64,000 nt of DNA, taken from positions 1 to 64,000 of the forward strand of contig JAJZLY010000002.1 of the NCBI GenBank assembly GCA_021850485.1. Reading direction: 5' to 3'. The translations under genes and the position numbers were made by a program. The DNA is from Bacillota bacterium (lineage in GTDB: Bacteria > Bacillota > Sulfobacillia > JAJZYS01 > JAJZLH01). The notes beneath the pieces are model-generated. The model saw nothing but the letters and a program-made list of their open reading frames with translations, was not told the DNA's origin and did not search any database. This document shows positions 16,692-23,157 of this stretch, in pieces (position 1 is the first letter of the stretch; each line of letters opens with the position of its first letter).

Positions 16692-17408
16692 TCATGGCAC
16701 GTACTCGCTCAAAATTGGGAAGTCATGGCTGAGCAGTATTGCCAGCGCTACGATATATGTTCGTTGCCGCTCTAGGGTTTTGCGACTCACTGAGACCCGT
16801 TGTGCCAATTCTTTGAGCGGAAGTTTTCGATCTCTGCGCAGCCGGGCCAGCAGATCCTGGTCGGAGACCAGCGTTCGAGCCACTTCCTGAGCGGTTCTGC
16901 GGGCGTCTTGATGCCGAGGGCTGGCGCGCACCAAGTCGGAGAAGCTGAGCCCATAGTCCTGCAATACCTGGCTGAATGCGGCGATCTCGTCGCGCCGCGC
17001 CTGCTCCTCTTGCTCCTGAGCAAACGCCTGTTCAGCGGCATTCTGGTCGAGCGGGTTGTATGGTTCTCCCTCGTCGTCCTCGCGTTCGAGGTCACTGATC
17101 GGGATCTCCGGGTGTCGCCCCTGCTGGCGAAAATAGTCGATCAGGCGGCGGTGGATGACCGTGTCGGAAAACGTCAGAAAAGCCGTTCCATGCTCCGGCG
17201 CATAATGATCAATCGCCTCGTTGAACGCCAGCAGGGCGATGGCGTACTCATCGTCCACGCCCTCTTGCAGGTATCGCTTGGAGACACGGGAGGCACTCTT
17301 CAAGATGAACGGCCGAAATCGGCCGATCAAGTCCTCCCTGGCCTGTCGATCACCGTGCTGCGCCCTCTCGAGCAGCTCTGCGGGATCGGTGTCGTTCACT
17401 TCCGGCAT
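16692..17408 (-). CDS. sigI: RNA polymerase sigma factor SigI
   Basis: Sigma-70-related factor of 238 residues. The region-2 segment reads LIGRFRPFILKSASRVSKRY through EYAIALLAFNEAIDHY and TFSDTVIHRRLIDYFRQQ, typical of SigI. The SigI-specific C-terminal domain includes DLVRASPRHQDARRTAQEVA and a helix-turn-helix LPLKELAQRVSVSRKTLER. It lies 46 bp before rsgI, the normal order, so the factor is probably held at the membrane by RsgI. Only a weak GGAAGCG ribosome site precedes ATG 17408. In Bacillus SigI responds to heat and in clostridia to polysaccharides; the trigger here is not evident. Confidence 0.88.
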   Translation of the reverse strand: MPEVNDTDPAELLERAQHGDRQAREDLIGRFRPFILKSASRVSKRYLQEGVDDEYAIALLAFNEAIDHYAPEHGTAFLTFSDTVIHRRLIDYFRQQGRHPEIPISDLEREDDEGEPYNPLDQNAAEQAFAQEQEEQARRDEIAAFSQVLQDYGLSFSDLVRASPRHQDARRTAQEVARTLVSDQDLLARLRRDRKLPLKELAQRVSVSRKTLERQRTYIVALAILLSHDFPILSEYVP

Positions 17409-17516
17409 GTCACACCACGCTTCCGCGGCTGGCAGTCGCCCGCGCCCCAGGGCTGTCCTCGGCCAGCAGCGCGCTGCAGTCGATCGCAGACAGCAGCCAT
17501 CCGGCCTGGCAACACA

Positions 17517-18533
17517 CTAGGGCCCAAACAGCCCGCCTGTTGACTGCTCCATGCCGGCCTCCAACCGCCCCGCCGGCGTCAACTGGCGGCCGCGAGGGGT
17601 ACGCTCGATCAAGCCCCGCTGCATCAGATATGGCTCGACCACGTCCTCCACGGTTTCTGTCTCCTCGGATAAGGCGGCCGCCAGGGTCTCGACACCGGCC
17701 GGGCCGCCGCGGAACTTGGACGCCAGGACCCGCAGATAGCGGCGGTCGATCTCGTCTAAGCCGCCCTGGTCGATGCCGATCAGGCGCAAGCCCCGCTCGG
17801 CCAGATCGACCGTCACCTGGCCGTCTCCTTCCACCTGGGCCACGTCGCGTAGCCGGCGCAGGATGCGGTTGGCGATGCGCGGCGTGCCACGGCTGCGGGT
17901 AGCCAGCAGCGGCACGGCCTGTGGGTCCAGCGGCACGTTCAAGATGCGAGCGCTGCGCTCGATCACCTGCGCCAATTCCTCCGGTGGATAGAAATCCAAG
18001 CGCAGATTAATGCCGAAGCGGTCTCTGAGCGGCGCACTGATCAGACCGGGTCTGGTGGTGGCTCCGATGACGGTCATCGGTTCCAGGTGTAGCCGATGCG
18101 TGCGCGCCCCCACCCCCTTGCCGATGACGAGATCGATCGCCTTGTCCTCCATCGCCGGGTACAAGACTTCCTCTGCCGCCTGCGGCAAGCGGTGGATCTC
18201 GTCGATGAACAAGACGTCGCCGGCACCAAGACCGGTCAGAATCGACGCCATGTCAGCCGGGCGCTCCAGGGCCGGTCCGCTGGTGACCCGGATATTGGTG
18301 TTCATCTCGCGGGCGATCACATACGCCAGCGTGGTCTTGCCCAGTCCAGGCGGCCCCTGGACAAGGACATGGTCAAGGGTTTCCGCCCGACCTTTGGCGG
18401 CTGCGATGAAGATACCAAGCTGTGCCTTGGCCTGGGCCTGGCCGATGTATTCGGCCAAGGTGGTGGGCCGGAGCGCAGACTCGGTCTGGCGTTCATCGGC
18501 GCTGGCCTGGGCGGAGATGACCCGCTCGTCCAT
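17517..18533 (-). CDS. ruvB: Holliday junction branch-migration ATPase RuvB
   Basis: Hexameric AAA+ motor of 338 residues that drives branch migration with RuvA. Visible motifs are Walker A GPPGLGKTTLA, Walker B VLFIDEIHRL, sensor 1 TVIGATTRPG, the arginine-finger segment LRDRFG and the C-terminal winged-helix domain with KFRGGPAGVETLAAAL. ATG 18533 with GAGGCG 5 nt upstream is used; a GTG one codon earlier overlaps the ruvA stop. It completes the yebC-ruvC-ruvA-ruvB run. Confidence 0.97.
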   Translation of the reverse strand: MDERVISAQASADERQTESALRPTTLAEYIGQAQAKAQLGIFIAAAKGRAETLDHVLVQGPPGLGKTTLAYVIAREMNTNIRVTSGPALERPADMASILTGLGAGDVLFIDEIHRLPQAAEEVLYPAMEDKAIDLVIGKGVGARTHRLHLEPMTVIGATTRPGLISAPLRDRFGINLRLDFYPPEELAQVIERSARILNVPLDPQAVPLLATRSRGTPRIANRILRRLRDVAQVEGDGQVTVDLAERGLRLIGIDQGGLDEIDRRYLRVLASKFRGGPAGVETLAAALSEETETVEDVVEPYLMQRGLIERTPRGRQLTPAGRLEAGMEQSTGGLFGP

Positions 18534-19090
18534 CACTTCGCCTCGCTTAGCCGGCGGAGGGCCTGCCTCAAGATCTGCTCCGTGTCACCGGTCAGCCCTT
18601 CCACGGCGCTGCGGGCCTCTCCTTCCCGCAGACCGAGCGCCAACAGAGCGGAGACCGCCTCATCCACCGGCCCGACCGTGTAGGACACCTCTGGCACCTT
18701 GTCGCGCAAATCGAGGGCGATCCGCTCGGCCAGCTTGCGGCCAATCCCCGGAACCAGTTCCAGGCGGGCGCTCTCTTGGCGGCCGACGGCCGCGAACAGG
18801 GCCATGGGCGTGAGCTGGGAAAGCACAGTCATGGCCAGCTTGGGGCCAACTCCGTTGACCGCCGTCAGAAGCAAGAACGCCTGTTCTTCTTCGGCAGTTG
18901 CGAAACCCCAAAGCGACAGATCGTTCTCGCGCACCACCAGCCGGGTGAACAGGCGGAGGCGGCTGCCGACCGCTGGCAGGGCAGCGATCGTGATCCTGGA
19001 GACAAACAACCGGTACCCAACTCCGCCCACGTCGAGCACGACCTGGTCAGGCAGCAGGCTGGCCAGTTCGCCCTCCAAAAACGCATACAC
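18533..19090 (-). CDS. ruvA: Holliday junction DNA-binding protein RuvA
   Basis: A 185-residue tetrameric junction-binding protein, slightly shorter than the usual 190-200. The OB-fold N-terminus includes VLDVGGVGYRLFVS, two helix-hairpin-helix motifs are LTAVNGVGPKLA and LVPGIGRKLAERIALDL, and the C-terminal RuvB-contacting domain is VSALLALGLREGEARSAVEG. GTG 19090 gives the family-like start MYAFLEGELA. It follows ruvC by 4 nt and shares its stop with the ruvB start. Confidence 0.96.
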   Translation of the reverse strand: MYAFLEGELASLLPDQVVLDVGGVGYRLFVSRITIAALPAVGSRLRLFTRLVVRENDLSLWGFATAEEEQAFLLLTAVNGVGPKLAMTVLSQLTPMALFAAVGRQESARLELVPGIGRKLAERIALDLRDKVPEVSYTVGPVDEAVSALLALGLREGEARSAVEGLTGDTEQILRQALRRLSEAK

Positions 19091-19094
19091 GATC

Positions 19095-19568
19095 CTAGGC
19101 CCCCCGTTGTGTCAAGCCATAGAGTGCTCCCGCCAAGGCATCTGCGGTGTCGTCCACCATCGGCTCGTCGCCCATCGCCAGCAGCCGCCGGACAGCTGCG
19201 GTCATCTGCATCTTGTCCGCCTTCCCATAGCCGGTAACCGCCTGCTTGATCTGCATCGGATTGGGTTCCAGTATGGGCCACGACACATCGGCCAGGGCCA
19301 AGAGAATAACGCCCCTGGCCTGGGCAACGGCCATCGCCGAAGAGGTATTGCGGGTAAAAAACAACCGCTCGACCACGGCCAGATCGCAGGGCCGGTCGGC
19401 GATCAGCTCCCGCATCCTCCGGTAGACTGCCTGCAGGCGACTGGCTGGCGCTAGGCCGGAGTCGGTGGAGATCAACCCCCAGCCCAACGGCTGAAAGGTT
19501 CGGGCGTGGTCCTCCACGACCGCCCAGCCCACCCGCTCCAAGCCGGGATCGATGCCCAGCACCCGCAC
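19095..19568 (-). CDS. ruvC: Holliday junction resolvase RuvC
   Basis: Endonuclease of 157 residues that cuts Holliday junctions. The four acidic catalytic residues are present: D7 in LGIDPGL, E67 in VVERLFF, and D140/D143 in VDDTADALAGALYG. GTG 19568 is preferred to the longer open frame because AGGAGGAGG lies just upstream and residue numbering then fits the family. It lies downstream of yebC and directly before ruvA. Confidence 0.95.
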   Translation of the reverse strand: MRVLGIDPGLERVGWAVVEDHARTFQPLGWGLISTDSGLAPASRLQAVYRRMRELIADRPCDLAVVERLFFTRNTSSAMAVAQARGVILLALADVSWPILEPNPMQIKQAVTGYGKADKMQMTAAVRRLLAMGDEPMVDDTADALAGALYGLTQRGA

Positions 19569-19590
19569 CCGATCTCCTCCTCCTGCTGAC

Positions 19591-20313
19591 TCACGGGGAC
19601 TCCGTGAATTTGGCATTTGTCCAAACCGCCTGCACATCGTCCAGTTCCTCTAGGGCTTCGATCAGCTCAAGGAGACTGTCTTGATCGTCGGTCGCCAGGT
19701 CGACCTCCAACTGGGGAATCCACTCCAACTCTGCCGCCACCACGGTCGCCCCGTTCGCTGCGGCTGTTTCCGTGAGCTGCTGCAGAGCCTGCGATGGGCC
19801 GAGCACCAGCAGCTGGCTGCCGTCGTCTTGAAGATCCTCGGCGCCAGCCTCCAGCAGCGACTCCAACATCTCCTCTGGGTCGGCGGTAAGCCGCAGCACC
19901 GCCTTGGCATCAAACTGCCAGACCACGCTCCCGGCCTCTCCCATCCTACCTCCGTATCTGCTGAGCAGGTGACGCACCTCGCCAGCCGTCCGGTTGCGAT
20001 TCTCGCTGATGCACTCCAAGAGCAAGGCTGCGCCACCCGGACCGTAGCCTTCGTAGATGATCTCCTCAATCGCTCCGTCGCTGACGGCCCCCACGCCGCG
20101 CTGAATGGCCCGCTCGATATTATCTTGCGGCAAGTTGTACTCCTTAGCCTTGGTCAGCGCCGCCTTCAGGCGGAAATTAGCCTCCGGATTGCCGCCGCCG
20201 TGGCGAGCCGCCACGGTGATCTCGCGGGCCAGTTTAGAAAATGCCTGACCGCGCTGGGCGTCCACCACAGCCTTCTTGCGCTTGATATTGGCCCACTTCG
20301 AGTGACCTGACAT
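19591..20313 (-). CDS. yebC: YebC/PmpR-family protein
   Basis: A 240-residue TACO1/YebC protein beginning MSGHSKWANIKRKKAVVDAQ, the family hallmark. The middle shows IYEGYGPGGAALLLECISEN and the end ELIEALEELDDVQAVWTN. Family members act in translation of polyproline-rich mRNAs or as DNA-binding regulators, depending on study and species. ATG 20313 has AGGAGG 7 nt upstream. Linkage to ruvCAB is conserved in many bacteria. Confidence 0.95.
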   Translation of the reverse strand: MSGHSKWANIKRKKAVVDAQRGQAFSKLAREITVAARHGGGNPEANFRLKAALTKAKEYNLPQDNIERAIQRGVGAVSDGAIEEIIYEGYGPGGAALLLECISENRNRTAGEVRHLLSRYGGRMGEAGSVVWQFDAKAVLRLTADPEEMLESLLEAGAEDLQDDGSQLLVLGPSQALQQLTETAAANGATVVAAELEWIPQLEVDLATDDQDSLLELIEALEELDDVQAVWTNAKFTESP

Positions 20314-20340
20314 GCACGGACCTCCTATGATCCTCGGCCC

Positions 20341-20895
20341 TCACAGCTCGCTGACCGACTGCACCCTCAGGCCGGCCCGCCGACCGGCAACTCGCCACAG
20401 GCCGTGGTCGGTGTACAGTGTGGCATCCGAATCAGCCGTCGCCGTGCGACTGAGTACGCGCAGCAGCATCGACGGGTCTGGTGGCCAATCGGGCAGATCC
20501 TCTTCTGCAAAGGCCAGGCCAACGACCTCAGTGAGTCCGGCCAGCCACATGGATCGGGCCAGCGGACGCCGGTTCAGGGCACTGACTGCCACGACCTGGG
20601 CCCCTGACCTGCGCCGCGCTCCCAGGCGGGTGGCCATTCCTGGGACCACCACCTGAGAGCGCTGAACCAACTCCAGATAGCGCCGGGTGAAGATATCGTA
20701 GGCCAGGCGGCCGGAACCAGGGCCAAGCAGCGCCTTTAGTCCGGCCCGGGGGCCATTTCTCATCAGCAGGCGAACCTCCGGGTCGTCCAAGTGTTTGCCA
20801 ACCGTTTCCCCGACCGACCGCATCAGGGCCAGCGGCCAGATCTTGGACAGATCGAGCACGCCGTCCTCCGCAGAGACAATGATCAGTGCGCTCAC
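20341..20895 (-). CDS. Degenerate HAD-like protein of unknown function
   Basis: No confident family match was recognised. The 184 residues can be laid over a haloacid-dehalogenase phosphatase: SAEDGVLDLS at the motif-I position, VVAVSALNRRPLARSMWLAGL at motif II, DWPPDPSMLLRVL at the KPxP motif and ATLYTDHGLWRVAGRRAGL at the motif-IV/VGDS region. In that alignment the nucleophile Asp is A9, the motif-III Lys is replaced and the final acidic pair is incomplete, so it would not be an active phosphatase. The GTG start overlaps the nadE stop by 4 nt. Its place between nadE and yebC suggests co-expression with DNA-repair and NAD genes, but function is unknown. Confidence 0.55.
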   Translation of the reverse strand: MSALIIVSAEDGVLDLSKIWPLALMRSVGETVGKHLDDPEVRLLMRNGPRAGLKALLGPGSGRLAYDIFTRRYLELVQRSQVVVPGMATRLGARRRSGAQVVAVSALNRRPLARSMWLAGLTEVVGLAFAEEDLPDWPPDPSMLLRVLSRTATADSDATLYTDHGLWRVAGRRAGLRVQSVSEL

Positions 20896-21635
20896 CGTGC
20901 TCCGCCGGGTCTCACGAAGATCGGTGGCATGGTCAGCTTATGCCGATTCTTCTGCCGCATCCCCTCCATCCGCTCGATCACTGAGGGATCACCGGCGCCG
21001 CTGGCCAGGTATGAATCGATCTCAGAATAGGTGAGACCCATCTCTCCCTCATCTGTTTGACCAGCCCACAACCCGGCGCTCGGCGTACGGGCGATGATGC
21101 GCGGTGGAACGCCCAGGCTGACCGCCAGTTGACGCACCTCGGTCTTGAGGTAACCGCCCAGTGGCAAGAAGTCGACCCCGCCGTCGCCATACTTGGTGAA
21201 ATAGCCGAGTTCCAGTTCTGCTCGGTTTCCGGTGCCGAACACGACGGACTGGGTGCGCGCCGCATGGTAATACAGGGCGTTCATCCGCAGCCTTGGCTTC
21301 ACATTGGCAAGCGCCACCGCCGTCGGCTCGCCGCTGGCTTGCAAGGCGGCGTAGAGGGCGTCATAGGGTTCGTCCAGTTGAACAGTGACCGTCGGGATGC
21401 CGGCCGACTGGGCGGCCAGTTGGCCATCGATTAGGTCCTGGGCGTCTGAATGGCAGGGCAACAACACGCCCAAAGTCGCCCCCGGCAGCGCGCGCCCCAG
21501 CAGATGGGCGACCACCGCCGAATCGATGCCGCCGGAGAGAGCGACCACCGCACCTTTGGCCCGTGCCGCTTGCACCGCCTGTCGCATCCAGGCAACTAGC
21601 GCATCGACCTCTGGTTGCCAGGGATCGCTGCCCAT
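20892..21635 (-). CDS. nadE: NAD synthetase (ammonia-dependent type)
   Basis: Final enzyme of NAD synthesis, amidating deamido-NAD with ATP. The 247-residue length lacks a glutaminase domain. The PP-loop VALSGGIDSAVVAHLLG is at about residues 28-44, and the second signature FGTGNRAELELGYFTKYGDGGVDFLPLG is split over the usual region with conserved GTGN-E-GYFTKYGDG residues. ATG 21635 has GAGG 5 nt upstream; longer starts overlap tyrS. It lies 29 bp after tyrS and overlaps the HAD-like gene. Confidence 0.93.
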   Translation of the reverse strand: MGSDPWQPEVDALVAWMRQAVQAARAKGAVVALSGGIDSAVVAHLLGRALPGATLGVLLPCHSDAQDLIDGQLAAQSAGIPTVTVQLDEPYDALYAALQASGEPTAVALANVKPRLRMNALYYHAARTQSVVFGTGNRAELELGYFTKYGDGGVDFLPLGGYLKTEVRQLAVSLGVPPRIIARTPSAGLWAGQTDEGEMGLTYSEIDSYLASGAGDPSVIERMEGMRQKNRHKLTMPPIFVRPGGAR

Positions 21636-21664
21636 TAGGCCCTCGCCTGTCTGGTCCACCTCGG

Positions 21665-22867
21665 TCACCCCAGTTTCCAAAATCTGTGTTTACCGACCCG
21701 CAGGATGCCTTGGGTCTGCGGGCCCAGTTGCTCGCTCCCGGTCAGCCGTTCGCCATCCAACGTAACCGCTCCTTGCCCCACCAGCCGGCGCGCTTCGCTC
21801 AAGCTCTTCGCCGCCTGCAACGACACCAAAAGTGCGCTCAAATCGATCGACTTGGGGATCTTCATGGCCACCAGGTCCGCCGGGGCCCCCTTGTCCCGAA
21901 ACACCCGCCGGAACTCGAGTTCGGCCGCCTTGGCTGCTGGCTCACCGTGACACAGGCGGACCAAGGCGTGGGCCATGGCTTCTTTCAGGTCGCGTGCGGA
22001 CAGCCTTTTCGCCCGGTGTTCTTCCAGGAGCGCACTGGCTTGATCCGGGGTCAGATCGGTGGCCAGTTGCAGATACTCCGGCACCGCCAGGTCGGGGATC
22101 GACATCGCCTTGCCAAACATCGTCTCTGGCGGATCCTCCAGGCCGATCTGGTTGCCCAGCGACTTGCTCATCTTCTGATGGCCGTCGATGCCGACCAGTA
22201 GCGGCATCAGCAGTACGACTTCAGGGGCCAGTCCCATGTCTCTCATCAGCTCTCGGGCGGTCAACAGATTGAACCGCTGATCGCTCCCGCCCAATTCCAC
22301 GTCAGCCTTCAGGGCAACCGAGTCATAGCCCTGCATCAGCGGATAGAAGAACTCGTGCAGATAGATCGGACGGTTCTCCTTAAAGCGGAGCTTGAAATCC
22401 TCTCGCTCCAACATGCGGGCAACAGTCTGATGCGTCGCCAGTCCCAGCACTTCGGTGAAGGTGAGCGGCGCCAGCCACGTAGAGTTGAACTCGAGGCGCG
22501 TCTTCTCAGGATCCAAGATGCGCTGGACCTGCTGGCGGTAGGTGGCAGCGTTGGCAGCGACCTCCTCGGCACTGAGCTGGCGGCGGCTGTCGCTGCGCAA
22601 CGTGGGGTCGCCCACCCGGCCGGTGAAATCCCCGATCAAGAACACCACATGGTGCCCCAGGTCCTGAAACTGGCGCAGCTTCCTAAGCACCACGGCGTGA
22701 CCGATGTGCAGGTCTGGGGCGCTGGGGTCTGCGCCCAGCTTGACGATCAAGGGCTGATGCGTCTCAGCGCTTTGCCGCAACTTGGCGGCCAGATCCTCAA
22801 GCCCGATCACCTCCAAGGTGCCTGAGCTGAGCAAGCGGAGTTGCTCTTCGATCGTGGGCGGCTCCAC
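21665..22867 (-). CDS. tyrS: Tyrosyl-tRNA synthetase (TyrZ-like)
   Basis: Class I synthetase of about 400 residues charging tRNA-Tyr. PSAPDLHIGH carries the HIGH motif and KMSKSLGN the KMSKS loop; the C-terminal 70 residues are an S4 RNA-binding domain (LSEARRLVGQGAVTLDGERL). The LHIGHAVVLRKLRQFQDLGH spacing matches the TyrZ-type subgroup. GTG 22867 sits 5 nt after GGAGGA; ATG 22873 lies too close to it. No T-box was found upstream, unlike pheS and thrS. It begins the tyrS-nadE-HAD-yebC-ruvCAB run. Confidence 0.94.
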   Translation of the reverse strand: MEPPTIEEQLRLLSSGTLEVIGLEDLAAKLRQSAETHQPLIVKLGADPSAPDLHIGHAVVLRKLRQFQDLGHHVVFLIGDFTGRVGDPTLRSDSRRQLSAEEVAANAATYRQQVQRILDPEKTRLEFNSTWLAPLTFTEVLGLATHQTVARMLEREDFKLRFKENRPIYLHEFFYPLMQGYDSVALKADVELGGSDQRFNLLTARELMRDMGLAPEVVLLMPLLVGIDGHQKMSKSLGNQIGLEDPPETMFGKAMSIPDLAVPEYLQLATDLTPDQASALLEEHRAKRLSARDLKEAMAHALVRLCHGEPAAKAAELEFRRVFRDKGAPADLVAMKIPKSIDLSALLVSLQAAKSLSEARRLVGQGAVTLDGERLTGSEQLGPQTQGILRVGKHRFWKLG

Positions 22868-23157
22868 CAGCATTCCTCCTCGCTCCGTTCCGCCAGAAAA
22901 GTGACAGGCATCCACCGGGGGCGGCAGTCTCCGGCCCCGGCCCCAGAACCGAAGGGACCCGGACGTATGTTATATACTGTCCTAGTTACACTGACGTCGT
23001 CGAGGGGGTTTTCCCCGTACCCGTACATAACTCCCGCCGCCCGACCCGCAAGGGATCCGATGCGCGGCGCCCGGTCGCACCGCACAAAAACTTCGTACGC
23101 TTCGCCAGACAGCACCCGTGGAAGCTCGCCGTACTCACGGCCCTAAGTCTGATCGGC

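Noticed and set aside
22916-23060. Possible T-box or riboswitch between tyrS and the PBP gene
   Set aside because: No GGTGG T-box core, no terminator stem and no recognisable aptamer; only AT-rich promoter-like sequence around 22968-22990.
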